64,000 nucleotides of DNA from Streptomyces parvus (GTDB lineage: Bacteria; Actinomycetota; Actinomycetes; Streptomycetales; Streptomycetaceae): NCBI RefSeq assembly GCF_014648875.1, contig NZ_BMRY01000018.1, positions 51,452 to 115,451 of the forward strand. The letters are read 5' to 3'. Positions within the stretch are counted from its first letter, which is position 1. The number at the start of each line of letters is the position of its first letter. The notes under the pieces were generated by a model that saw only the letters and a list, made by a program, of their open reading frames with translations, had not been told where the DNA came from and ran no database searches. Positions 9,260 to 17,153 of the stretch are shown here, one piece after another. The translations under genes and the position numbers were made by a program.

Positions 9260-9400
9260 TCAGCCTCGGGCCAGGATTCCGTCGATCTTGGACTGGGCGT
9301 CCTTGAGCAGGGCGTCGATGTCCGCGTCCTTCTTCGTCAGGACGGCTGAGACGGCGCCGGCGGGGGCGCGGCTCCGCGAGGCCCGGACCGCCGCGAGTGC
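9260..9400 (-). pseudogene. malE: 3' remnant of the maltose-binding protein gene (malE)
   Basis: Immediately upstream of malF (5-bp gap) the frame ends in LTKKDADIDALLKDAQSKID plus a few residues. This is the typical C-terminal helix of sugar ABC solute-binding proteins, which end in KDAQ-x-KID-x-IL. Only about 30 codons are convincing. Upstream the frame turns arginine-rich and shows no lipobox, fold motifs or start. The rest of the roughly 420-codon gene is missing, so this is a deletion scar. The divergently placed malR of related strains is also absent. Confidence 0.7.
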
Positions 9401-9744
9401 GGCGCGGGCGGCGTCGCGGGGCGGGCGTCGCGGGCGGCACGACAAGCAGGTTTCCCGCCCTTCGGCGGCCGGCTGGGAGCGCTCTCCACGCGGTTGCGTG
9501 GACCGCTCACCGAAGCACGGCCGCCGGGGCGATCGCGGCGGGTGGCCGGGGGGCCGCGGCGGTGAAGGGCCCGTCGTTCGGGGCCCGGCCTGCCGCGGCC
9601 TCACCCACGTCCATCGACGACGGCTCTTCAGCAAACCATCGCGTCGCGAACGCAAGAATATGGCAATAGTTGCAGGACGTTTATCGTCCCGTGATGGACT
9701 TGGCCGCCTTGGGGCGGCTGCCACCGGGTGGTTCCGGCGCGCTG
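9401..9744. other. Gap holding the presumed old malE promoter and deletion scar
   Basis: No gene is supported here. The left part (9401-9610) is very GC-rich with no coding signal. The right part (9615-9700) is clearly less GC-rich and contains GCAA-TAG-TTGC (9663-9673) plus a further GCAAG (9656-9660). These recall the CTTGCAG-type repeats bound by the LacI-family regulator MalR in the malR-malE region. The stretch is best read as the former malE control region brought next to the malE tail by an internal deletion. This is an inference. Confidence 0.4.
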
Positions 9745-9906
9745 CTAGCGGGCTGCGGCGGCTGCTCGTACGGTGCCGAAGTCGAGGGCGCGGTCGGCCT
9801 CGCGCAGGACTTCCTCGGCCACCCGGCGGACTTCGGCGGGCACATCGCCCTGCTCCTCCACGAGGCCGGCGTAGATCGGTGCTTCGGTGCTGTCTGCGGA
9901 ACTCAT
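9745..9906 (-). CDS. Small conserved-type protein, 53 residues
   Basis: A short acidic frame runs from ATG 9906 to the stop at 9745: start MSSADSTEAPIYAGLVEEQG, then DVPAEVRRVAEEVLREADRALDFG and an alanine-rich tail. It is predicted to be mostly helical, with no cysteine, signal or membrane segment. I do not recognise a named family, although small Streptomyces proteins of this style exist. The ribosome site is weak (GGGGAAA about 9 bp upstream). It lies alone between the malE scar and the DUF gene at 10080 on the same strand. Function unknown. Confidence 0.55.
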   Translation of the reverse strand: MSSADSTEAPIYAGLVEEQGDVPAEVRRVAEEVLREADRALDFGTVRAAAAAR

Positions 9907-10079
9907 ACGGTTTGTTTCCCCGTCGGTCTGGTGCGGAACGCCTCCGCGGGTCTGCGGAGGCGGGGGCGAGTGTACGTGGTGGGCGACGGCGGTCGCGATT
10001 CCGTTCCGGCGCGCGGACCCCGCCGCACCTGCTGGAACCGCGTTCCCTACCGCCCTCCCGGCGGCGGGCGAGATCTCCG

Positions 10080-10619
10080 TCACGGCCTGCCGGGGTCCGT
10101 GCCGAGTTCGTACGCGGAAAAGCCGGCCCTGGCGGCGAGCGCGGTCAGCTCGTCGGTCCGGGCCGCCCGCAGACCGACCACCGGGTAGCAGTCGGAGTCG
10201 ATGTCGAGGACGGCCAGAGCCGCACCGATCTCGCGGTAGTGGCGGCCGCACGCGTGCAGGAACTCGTCGGTCGGCAGGGTGGACGTGTCGGCCTCGAAGG
10301 GCACCCATGGATCCACGGAGGGCCGCGACTCCAGCTGCCGCAGCTGGGCCCGGATCTCCTGGGGGTCCTCCTTCCAGTCGAGCTCCGCGAGCAGACCGTG
10401 TGCGGCGAGCGCGTCGACGAGCGCGATCCAGGCGAGGTCGTCGACCGGTTCGTCGATGCCCCGATCGTCCAGCCGGTCCGCGAAGGCGCTCACGTAGTCG
10501 TGCGGGCTGTCGTGGGCGCGGAGCACCTCCTCGGCCACGTCGGGGTGCGCCGGGGCGAGCAGGGCGGCGATCTCGGCCAGGGAGGCGCGGACCGGGTCGG
10601 CGTCGTGGGGGTCGGGCAT
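10080..10619 (-). CDS. Conserved hypothetical protein (DUF6630-like)
   Basis: The 179-residue acidic, soluble protein has no signal peptide. Features include a helical N-terminus (SLAEIAALLAPAHPDVAEEVL), the segment YVSAFADRLDDRGIDEPVDDLAWIALVDALAAHGLLAELDWKEDPQEI, and a beta-rich C-terminus with DIDSDCYPVVGL. The 'LAWIALVDAL...AELDWKED' region resembles what I recall of DUF6630; this assignment is tentative. It sits downstream of the zinc-ribbon gene on the same strand with a 153-bp gap. No function can be proposed. Confidence 0.7.
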   Translation of the reverse strand: MPDPHDADPVRASLAEIAALLAPAHPDVAEEVLRAHDSPHDYVSAFADRLDDRGIDEPVDDLAWIALVDALAAHGLLAELDWKEDPQEIRAQLRQLESRPSVDPWVPFEADTSTLPTDEFLHACGRHYREIGAALAVLDIDSDCYPVVGLRAARTDELTALAARAGFSAYELGTDPGRP

Positions 10620-10772
10620 GGCGAGGTCTCCTCCGCGGCCGGGCGGCCGCCGGGTCGTCGGCAGTTCGGTCGGGTGATGTCGGCAGTGCTGTCGTAGGTC
10701 GGGGGGAGCCGGCCGGGGAACCGGTCGAGGGGGGCCGGTCGGGGGATCCGGTCGGGGAGAGCCGGTCGGGGC

Positions 10773-10985
10773 TCAGCCGCGGCGGCGTCGGGCCTCGGGC
10801 AGGGGGCGGTGGCCCTCGGTCCACTCGTTGACCCAGCCGCAGCCCGAGCAGGCGTACCGCCCGTCGAGGCCCGCGATCAGGGTGCCGCACCGCGCGCAAC
10901 CGATGTAAGTGATCTCCGGATGCTCCGTGGCCGCCTCGTCCGGTGGGCGCCGCTCCGGGCGGGCCGGCCGGGATGAGGTCGACAT
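10773..10985 (-). CDS. Small zinc-ribbon protein, 70 residues
   Basis: Two CxxC pairs, CARCG and CSGCG, sit in the C-terminal half (IGCARCGTLIAGLDGRYACSGCGWVNEW) and form a classic zinc ribbon, likely a small nucleic-acid- or protein-binding module. The N-terminal 25 residues are charged and probably disordered. The start codon lies 2 bp after the stop of the alpha/beta-hydrolase gene, so the two are almost certainly translationally coupled. The function is unknown. Confidence 0.72.
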   Translation of the reverse strand: MSTSSRPARPERRPPDEAATEHPEITYIGCARCGTLIAGLDGRYACSGCGWVNEWTEGHRPLPEARRRRG

Positions 10986-10987
10986 GG

Positions 10988-11707
10988 TCAGGCGTCCGTT
11001 CCCGGGAGGTCCGATCCTGCCGCGTCGAGCAGGATCCGGGCGAGCTCGCGCGGCTGCGAGAACATCGGCCAGTGGCCGGTGTCCATGGTGACCAGTCGCC
11101 AGCGCTCGCTCGTCAGCAGCTCGGCCACCCCGGGGCTCGGCTCGGGCCAGTCGAGCAGGCACTTGACGTACGTCGCGGGCAGCAGTCCCAACGGACGTGC
11201 CAGGACGGCGGGCTCGGTGAGGGTGCCGCCGGGGTGGGGTGTCGAACCGCCGAGGAAGCGGGCGATCTGCTCGTCGGTGAGGCCCTGGTCCGCGCAGTCG
11301 GCGGCGGCCGGCGGCGGCCAGAAGCCCTCGTTGGCGGCGATCGCGGCCTCCACCCCGGCCCGGCCGTCGGGCCACCCGGAGACGAACGACTCGCCGTCGG
11401 CCGGGACGCCTGAATCCACGAAGACCACGCGGGCCAGCCGGTCGCCGATCCGCTCGGCCGCCTGCCCGACGGGAATGCCCGCGTAGCTGTGTCCGACGAG
11501 CACCACGTCGCGCAGGCCGAGGCGCTCGACCTCGTCGACGATGTCCTGGACGTGTGTCCCCGGCCCGGCGGGCACCCCCCGCTTGTCGGCGAGCCCCGAG
11601 AGGGTCAGCGGGTGGACTCCATGACCGGCAGCGCGCAGGTCGGGCTCCACGTCGCGCCACGCCCACGAACCGAGCCACGCCCCTGCCACGAGTACGAATT
11701 GCGTCAT
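10988..11707 (-). CDS. Alpha/beta-fold hydrolase (esterase/hydroxynitrile-lyase-like subfamily)
   Basis: The 239-residue protein has the alpha/beta-hydrolase core. It shows the oxyanion region VLVAGAWLGSWAW, the nucleophile elbow GHSYAG (S74), a TYVKCLLDW segment, and the catalytic histidine in MDTGHWPMFSQP. This pattern matches the plant salicylate-esterase/hydroxynitrile-lyase-like branch, common as esterases in actinobacteria. It overlaps functionally with the zinc-ribbon gene 2 bp downstream. It is divergent from the NB-ARC/TPR gene. The substrate is unknown. Confidence 0.85.
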   Translation of the reverse strand: MTQFVLVAGAWLGSWAWRDVEPDLRAAGHGVHPLTLSGLADKRGVPAGPGTHVQDIVDEVERLGLRDVVLVGHSYAGIPVGQAAERIGDRLARVVFVDSGVPADGESFVSGWPDGRAGVEAAIAANEGFWPPPAAADCADQGLTDEQIARFLGGSTPHPGGTLTEPAVLARPLGLLPATYVKCLLDWPEPSPGVAELLTSERWRLVTMDTGHWPMFSQPRELARILLDAAGSDLPGTDA

Positions 11708-11825
11708 GCCCGCAACGTAGCGCAGGGGTATGACAGCGCCTCTCCGTACGCGTGACGGGGCCGAGAGCCCGGGGTTCGGCGGGCCGTTCCCGGCGCCCGA
11801 GGCACTGCCGCGGCCGCCTCCACAC

Positions 11826-11856
11826 CTTTCGAACGACGCCGCTCACCGATCGAAAG
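11826..11856. promoter_or_regulatory. Inverted repeat CTTTCGA-N17-TCGAAAG upstream of the NB-ARC gene
   Basis: Two perfect 7-bp arms (11826-11832 and 11850-11856) flank 17 bp in the 229-bp divergent region. The arms are less GC-rich than their surroundings. This is a possible binding site for a dimeric regulator of the NB-ARC/TPR gene 80 bp downstream or of the divergent hydrolase. No binding protein can be named. Confidence 0.35.
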
Positions 11857-11936
11857 AGATGCATTGTCGGCCGTTTCTGACTGCTTTTCGCTATGAACGG
11901 AGGCGGTGGGCCCTGGCGAGGCAGGATGTCCCCGTG

Positions 11937-13976
11937 ATGGGCAACCTTCCCGTCGTGACGACCAGTTTCGTGGGCCGCACCAGCGAACTGGTCAGCATCG
12001 AACGGGCACTTCGAGATCATCGGCTGGTCACGCTGACCGGCAGCGGCGGGGTCGGCAAGAGCCGGCTGGCCCTGCGCACCGCCGAGCGTGCCCGGGGCCG
12101 GTACGCCGACGGCGTCTGGTGGGCCGATCTGTCCCATCTTCACGACGACCAGTTGCTCGCCACGACGGTCTGCGACGGCGTCGGGCTCCTGGACCACAGC
12201 CCACGCCGGCCGGTGGCAGCCCTCGGTGAATGGCTGTCCGGAAAGAGCCTCCTGCTCGTCCTCGACTGCTGCGAGCGGATCGTCGGCCCCTGCGGCCGGC
12301 TCGTCACCGAACTGCTCGCCGCGGCCCCGGGGCTGACGGTCCTGGCCACCAGCCGGGAGCCGCTGGGTTCGGCGGGCGAGACGTGCGTCGAGGTGCCTCC
12401 GCTGTCCGCGGGGGACGACGGCGACGACGCCGTCCGGCTCTTCCACGAGCGCGCGGCCGCCGTCGCCCCGGATCTCTCGCTCGACGACCCCGCGAGCGCG
12501 GCCGCCGTCGCCGAGATCTGCCGCCGCCTCGACGGCATACCGCTCGCCGTCGAACTGGCCTGTGCCCAGCTCCGCGAGAGCAGCGCGCAGGAGATCACGG
12601 TGCGGCTGGCCTCCCGGACGGAGGACCTCACCGACGACACCGTCTGGCCGCGCCGCCACCGGGCCCTGCGCACCACCATCGGCTGGAGCCACGAGCTCTG
12701 CGCCCCGCTGGAGCGGCTGCTGTGGGCGCGGCTCTCCGTCTTCCGCGGCGTCATCACGGTCCCGGACGCGGAGGCGGTGTGCGCGGGCGGGCCTCTGGGC
12801 GCCGAGGCCGTCGCGCCCGCGCTGGAACGCCTGGCCGACCAGTCCGTGCTCCGGCGGACCGGGGACGGCTACCGGATGCTGGACACCCTGCGCGAGTACG
12901 GGGCGATGTGGCTGGCCGAGCTGGCGGAGGACGCGCTCCTCGCCGACCGGCACGCCCGGCACTTCGCCCATGTCGCCGTCCAGGCGTACGCGGGCTGGCT
13001 CGGGCCCTCGCAGGTCCTCTGGTACCACCGGATCGCCGACACCCACGCGGATCTGTGCGCGGCCCTCGACCATCTGCTGTCCGAGGACCCGGAGATGGCG
13101 ATGGAGATGGCCGGGTGCGCCGGTCTCTTCTGGAGCTGCTGCGGCCATCTGCACCAGGCCCGTACGTACCTGGAGCGGGTGCTCGCCCTGCCGCTCTCCG
13201 CCGGGCCGCACCGCACCCGGGCGCTCTGGGCCCTGGGGATCACGCTGACCCTCCAGGGCGACCACGAGGCGGCCCGCCGTGTCGGCGAGGAGTGCGAGCA
13301 GGCGGCCCGCCGCGACGAGGACGCGGAGGCGGTGCTCCTCGCGGCCCACTCCGTGAGCTTCACGTACCTGATGATGGGCCGGCCGCTCACCGCGTACTCC
13401 GTCAGCGACCGCGCGCTGGCGGACCATCCGGGGGATCCGGCCGACGCGCCCTCGCAACTGCGCTGCCGGGTGATACGCCTGTTCTCCCTGTCGGCGCTCG
13501 GCCGGCTCGACGAGGCGTACGAGGAGGCCATGCGGCTCCAGCGGATCAGCCTGCGGTTCGGCGAGCACTGGGCACGGGCGTACGCCGATCATCAACTCGC
13601 CCTCATCCACCTGCTCCAGGGCCGTCCCCGTCATGCGGAGAGCCACGCGCGCGCGATGCTCGCGAGCAAGCACGAGCTCCACGACAGCCTCGGCATAGCG
13701 CTCGGCCTCGATCTGCTCGCCGGAGCCATCGCCGCCCAGGGGAACGGGGTGGCCGCGGCCCGTGCCTCCGGTACGGGGCACGCCTACTGGCGCATGATCG
13801 GCCACCCGCACCGGGGCACCCCGGAGCTCGGGGCGATCCGCGAGCAGTGGGAGCTGAGGGCCCGGCAGGCAGCGGGCGACTCTGCGTACGAGCGGGCGTA
13901 CCGGCGCGCCTCGGCCGCCGATGCCGAACGCGGCCTGGTCCTCGCGCTGGAGCGCGGGAACTCCGGTCAGCGCTGA
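11937..13976 (+). CDS. NB-ARC ATPase with TPR-like repeats, no DNA-binding domain seen
   Basis: The 679-residue protein starts with the AfsR/LuxR-ATPase signature PVVTTSFVGRTSELVSIERAL. It has a P-loop GSGGVGKS (35-42), the Walker B-like LLLVLDCCE, the ATSREPLG sensor motif and the GIPLAVELA motif of STAND ATPases. A winged-helix linker (RTTIGWSHEL, MLDTLREYG) is followed by about 330 residues of TPR-like helices. Relatives usually carry a SARP or LuxR DNA-binding domain; neither end shows one here. The C-terminus stops in AYERAYRRASAADAERGLVLALERG. Starts GTG 11934 or ATG 11937 follow AGGA; the open frame upstream to 11730 overlaps the divergent promoter and is unlikely to be coding. Confidence 0.85.
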   Translation: MGNLPVVTTSFVGRTSELVSIERALRDHRLVTLTGSGGVGKSRLALRTAERARGRYADGVWWADLSHLHDDQLLATTVCDGVGLLDHSPRRPVAALGEWLSGKSLLLVLDCCERIVGPCGRLVTELLAAAPGLTVLATSREPLGSAGETCVEVPPLSAGDDGDDAVRLFHERAAAVAPDLSLDDPASAAAVAEICRRLDGIPLAVELACAQLRESSAQEITVRLASRTEDLTDDTVWPRRHRALRTTIGWSHELCAPLERLLWARLSVFRGVITVPDAEAVCAGGPLGAEAVAPALERLADQSVLRRTGDGYRMLDTLREYGAMWLAELAEDALLADRHARHFAHVAVQAYAGWLGPSQVLWYHRIADTHADLCAALDHLLSEDPEMAMEMAGCAGLFWSCCGHLHQARTYLERVLALPLSAGPHRTRALWALGITLTLQGDHEAARRVGEECEQAARRDEDAEAVLLAAHSVSFTYLMMGRPLTAYSVSDRALADHPGDPADAPSQLRCRVIRLFSLSALGRLDEAYEEAMRLQRISLRFGEHWARAYADHQLALIHLLQGRPRHAESHARAMLASKHELHDSLGIALGLDLLAGAIAAQGNGVAAARASGTGHAYWRMIGHPHRGTPELGAIREQWELRARQAAGDSAYERAYRRASAADAERGLVLALERGNSGQR

Positions 13977-14018
13977 TCCACCGGACTCCTCCGGGGAGCG
14001 CGGGCTTAGCATCCGGGT

Positions 14019-14522
14019 ATGACGTCGATCAACCGACTCCGCCTTGACCACGCCGAGGCTCTGCTCGCCTTCGAGCGGGAGAACCGGACCTACTTCGCCG
14101 CGTCCATCACCGACCGGGGCGACGCCTATTTCGCCGAGTTCGCCGAACGCCATCGCGTCCTGCTCGCCGAGCAGGACGCGGGGCTGCACCACTTCCACCT
14201 CATCGAGGACGCCGACGGCGGCGTTCTCGGCCGGATCAACCTCGTCGAGGTGCGGGAGGGTTCGGCCGAGCTGGGCTACCGGATAGCGGAGAAGGCCGCG
14301 GGGCAGGGGCTGGCCACCTGGGCGGTCCAGCGGATCTGTGTGCTGGCGGTCGAGGAGTACGGGCTCACCTCCCTGCGCGCCGAGACGACGCTGGACAACA
14401 CGGGCTCCCGCGCGGTGCTGGCGCGTTCGGGGTTCGAGCCGCTGGAGGACGTCATGTTCGGTGACCGCCCCGGGCGGCGGTACGTCCTGGACCTGAGCGG
14501 GGGCGCTCCCCCGGCCCACTGA
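14019..14522 (+). CDS. GNAT N-acetyltransferase (RimJ/RimL-like)
   Basis: The 167-residue protein has the GNAT fold: RLRLDHAEALLAFERENRTYF at the N-terminus, a central IEDADGGVLGRINLVEV strand pair, and the acetyl-CoA motif EKAAGQGLATWAVQRICVLA. ETTLDNTGSRAVLARSGFEPL near the C-terminus is characteristic of ribosomal-protein-alanine-acetyltransferase-like members. It starts 42 bp after the NB-ARC gene on the same strand and could be co-transcribed. The acceptor is unknown. Confidence 0.88.
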   Translation: MTSINRLRLDHAEALLAFERENRTYFAASITDRGDAYFAEFAERHRVLLAEQDAGLHHFHLIEDADGGVLGRINLVEVREGSAELGYRIAEKAAGQGLATWAVQRICVLAVEEYGLTSLRAETTLDNTGSRAVLARSGFEPLEDVMFGDRPGRRYVLDLSGGAPPAH

Positions 14523-14734
14523 CCGCCGCGCTCGGAGAACGGCAGCCAGGGGCGATGGAGAAGGAAGGAACGGGCGGGGGCCCGGCGCGCGGCCCGGCAC
14601 CGGCGGTGTTGCAGTGGTCGCCCGGATGGTCCACCTCGGGGGCAAGCGCCGTCCGGCCGCCCGATGCTGGGGCTCGCGGGAATGGTCCGTACATCGGCCG
14701 CCCGCCCTTCGCCCACCGCCTTCAGGAGGCCCCC

Positions 14735-15979
14735 GTGCCCGCACGTTCCCACCCGGACGCCCCGCTCCCCCGCCCTCGGCCCCGGCGGCGGAGAGCCGTC
14801 GTCGCCGCCCTCGCCGTCGGATCGCTCACCGGGCTGATGAGCGGCCCGGCCCACGCGGGCGGTGACAGCGGCCCGGACGGGGGCGGCGGCCCGCACGGAC
14901 CGGCCGACCCCGCGTTGCGGCGCGGGCTCCAGGCGCTCGTCGACACCCCCGGCGGGCCGCCCGGCGCCATCGCAGTCCTCACCGTCGACGGCCGGAGCGA
15001 GGTGTACCGGGCGGGTACGTCGCAGCTCGGCACCGGGCGTCCGCCCCGCACCACGGACCACATGCGGATCGCGAGCACGGCGAAGGCCTTCAGCGGTTCG
15101 GTCGCCCTGCAGCTGACCGAGCGGGGCGCGCTCGGTCTCGACGACACCATCGGCCGGCGGCTGCCCGCGCTGCCCGTCGCCTGGCACCGGGTGACGCTCC
15201 GCCAGCTCCTGAACCACACCAGTGGGCTCCCCGACTACACCGAGGATCCGAGGTTCATCGCCGAGCTGACGGCCGATCCCCGCAGGCACTTCGACTCCCG
15301 CCGGCTGCTGGACTACGTCGCCGGGGACCCTTTGCGGTTCCGGCCCGGGTCCGCGTACCGCTACTCCAACTCCGACAACATCGCCGTGGCGCTGATGGCC
15401 GAGGCGGCGACGGGCCGGCGGTACGAGAAGCTCCTCGCCGAACTCGTCCACCGGCCGCTCGGCCTGCGCGACACCAGCCTCCCGCAGGGGTACCGGCTGC
15501 CCACGCCCTATCTGCACGGCTACGCGGTGGACGAGCCGGGCGCGCCGGAGGACGTCAGCACGGTGCTCAGCGCCTCGGGTGTGTGGGCGTCGGGCGGTAT
15601 CGTCTCCACGCCCCGGGACCTGGGGACCTTCATCCGCGGTTACGCCGGCGGGCTGGGGCTCGGCCCGGCGGTCCGCAAACAGCAGTTGTCGTTCGTGGCG
15701 GGCAGCTCCGAACCCGCCGGTCCCGGGCGTAACAGGGCCGGTCTCGCCGTCTTCTCGTACGCGACGCGCTGCGGCACCGTGTACGGCCACACCGGCAACT
15801 TCCCCGGCTACACCCAGCTGGCCGCGGCGACCAAGGACGGCAAACGGTCCCTGACCGTCTCCCTCACCTCCCAGGTGAACAGTGCGACGAACCCGCGGCT
15901 GCTGGCCACGCTCCGCGAGCTCCAGGAGGACTTCGTCTGCCGGCTGCTCGACCGCCGGAAGCCGGGCGGTGCTTACTAG
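14735..15979 (+). CDS. Secreted serine hydrolase (class C beta-lactamase/DD-peptidase fold)
   Basis: GTG 14735 is chosen because AGGAGG precedes it by 6 bp; the open frame extends further upstream without support. A twin-arginine-rich signal (PRPRPRRRRAVVAALAVGSLTG) ends near PAHA. The catalytic triad motifs of the family are present: S-x-x-K as STAK (S114, K117), the YSN tyrosine motif in YRYSNSDN, and HTG in YGHTGNFPG. Such proteins are DD-carboxypeptidases, esterases or D-amino-acid peptidases acting outside the cell. The 212-bp gap before it shows nothing else recognisable. It is convergent with the epoxide-hydrolase gene, with 5 bp between stops. Confidence 0.88.
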   Translation: MPARSHPDAPLPRPRPRRRRAVVAALAVGSLTGLMSGPAHAGGDSGPDGGGGPHGPADPALRRGLQALVDTPGGPPGAIAVLTVDGRSEVYRAGTSQLGTGRPPRTTDHMRIASTAKAFSGSVALQLTERGALGLDDTIGRRLPALPVAWHRVTLRQLLNHTSGLPDYTEDPRFIAELTADPRRHFDSRRLLDYVAGDPLRFRPGSAYRYSNSDNIAVALMAEAATGRRYEKLLAELVHRPLGLRDTSLPQGYRLPTPYLHGYAVDEPGAPEDVSTVLSASGVWASGGIVSTPRDLGTFIRGYAGGLGLGPAVRKQQLSFVAGSSEPAGPGRNRAGLAVFSYATRCGTVYGHTGNFPGYTQLAAATKDGKRSLTVSLTSQVNSATNPRLLATLRELQEDFVCRLLDRRKPGGAY

Positions 15980-15984
15980 AAGGT

Positions 15985-16974
15985 TCAGCCCTGGAGGGCG
16001 GCGAGCCAGTCGGTCAACAGGCGGTTGACCTCGTCGGGGCGCTCCTGCTGGATCCAGTGGCCGCAGCCGTCCAGGAGGTGGGAGGCCGTGAGGCCGGGCA
16101 GGGTGGTGGGGTAGGCGTCGATGGCATCCGACATCCAGGTGGTGGAGGCGTCCAGGGTGCCGCCGATGAACAGGGACGGCTGTTCGACCGGGGCTCCGCG
16201 GTACGGGGCGAGGTCTTCCCAGTCCCGGTCCATGGTGCGGTAGCGGTTCAGTGCGCCGGTGATTCCCGCGCGTTCGAACTCCCCGGTGTAGACGTCGAGG
16301 TCGTCCTCGCTCAGCCAGGCCGGAAGGGCTTCTGTCGGGAAGCGGTCGCGCAGCCGGCCGCCGTCACGGGCGACGAAGTGCGGGTCGGGATCGTTCGGGG
16401 CGGGCATGGTGTCGGCGGACAGGGCGGCGTAGAAGCCCGCGAGCCAGCCCCGGACGTCGGGCTCGATCTCCGCCTCCGCACGGCCCGGCTCCTGGAAGTA
16501 GGAGACGTAGAACTCCTGCTCGGGGCCGCCGATCCGGCTGAAGACGTCGGTGGGGCGGGGGCCTCCGGGAGGCGCGTAGGGGACGCTCAGCAGGGCCACC
16601 GCCGTGAAGGCCTCGGGGTGGAGCAGGGCGGAGGCGGAGGCGATGTTGGAGCCCCAGTCGTGGCCGACGATCACCGCGCTCTCCTCGCCGAGGGCGCGGA
16701 CGACGGCGACGTTGTCCGCCACGAGGTCCAGCATCCGGTAGGCGTCGGTCTCGGCCGGCCTGGAGGAGCGGCCGTAGCCGCGCACGTCGATCGCCACCGC
16801 CCGGTAACCGGCCGAGGCGAGGGCCGGGAGCTGGTGCCGCCAGGAGTACCAGGACTCGGGAAAGCCGTGCACCAGCAGGACCAGCGGGCCGGAGCCCTGC
16901 TCGACGAGGTGCAGGCGTCCGGCCGGCGCCTCGACGGTACGGTGACGCGGTACGGCGGACGGTTCGGGCTGCAT
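15985..16974 (-). CDS. Epoxide-hydrolase-like alpha/beta hydrolase
   Basis: With ATG 16974 (GAGGAG 8 bp upstream) the protein has 329 residues. It carries HGFPESWYSW at the oxyanion loop, the nucleophile elbow GHDWGS with aspartate D106 instead of serine, and the histidine in GCGHWIQQERPDEVN. The aspartate nucleophile and the cap region point to epoxide hydrolase or, less likely, haloalkane dehalogenase. Such enzymes open epoxides to diols in the cytoplasm. The frame continues upstream to 17076 without a ribosome site. Confidence 0.88.
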   Translation of the reverse strand: MQPEPSAVPRHRTVEAPAGRLHLVEQGSGPLVLLVHGFPESWYSWRHQLPALASAGYRAVAIDVRGYGRSSRPAETDAYRMLDLVADNVAVVRALGEESAVIVGHDWGSNIASASALLHPEAFTAVALLSVPYAPPGGPRPTDVFSRIGGPEQEFYVSYFQEPGRAEAEIEPDVRGWLAGFYAALSADTMPAPNDPDPHFVARDGGRLRDRFPTEALPAWLSEDDLDVYTGEFERAGITGALNRYRTMDRDWEDLAPYRGAPVEQPSLFIGGTLDASTTWMSDAIDAYPTTLPGLTASHLLDGCGHWIQQERPDEVNRLLTDWLAALQG

Positions 16975-17100
16975 GGGAGGTTCTCCTCGGCTCGCGGACG
17001 GACGCGGGTACCCGACGATCATGCGGCGCGGTGTCCGCCCGACGCGATCAGAGTTGCCATTCCGGCAAATTCGCACGACACGGCGGCGCGTACAGGAAGA

Positions 17101-17130
17101 AGGGGTACGCCGGGTGTCCGGCGTACCCCT
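17101..17130 (-). terminator. Terminator of the PepSY lipoprotein gene
   Basis: A 13-bp perfect stem, AGGGGTACGCCGG paired with CCGGCGTACCCCT, has a 4-base loop. It is followed on the minus strand by a pyrimidine-rich CTTCTTCCTG tail. It lies 24 bp beyond the stop of the gene at 17154. Confidence 0.8.
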
Positions 17131-17153
17131 TCGCGGGTCGGGTGGTGAGGCGG

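Noticed and set aside
9260..9724. Complete 154-codon gene upstream of malF
   Set aside because: Only the last 30 or so codons resemble a protein family; the rest is arginine-rich without a ribosome site, so a malE scar is the better reading.
11730..11936. Upstream extension of the NB-ARC gene
   Set aside because: No ribosome site, arginine/proline-rich, and it overlaps the divergent promoter and an inverted repeat; the family start is at VVTTSFVGR.
10773..14744. 1323-codon open frame on the minus strand
   Set aside because: It runs antisense through the NB-ARC gene and others and is a high-GC shadow; only its last 70 codons (zinc ribbon) are real.
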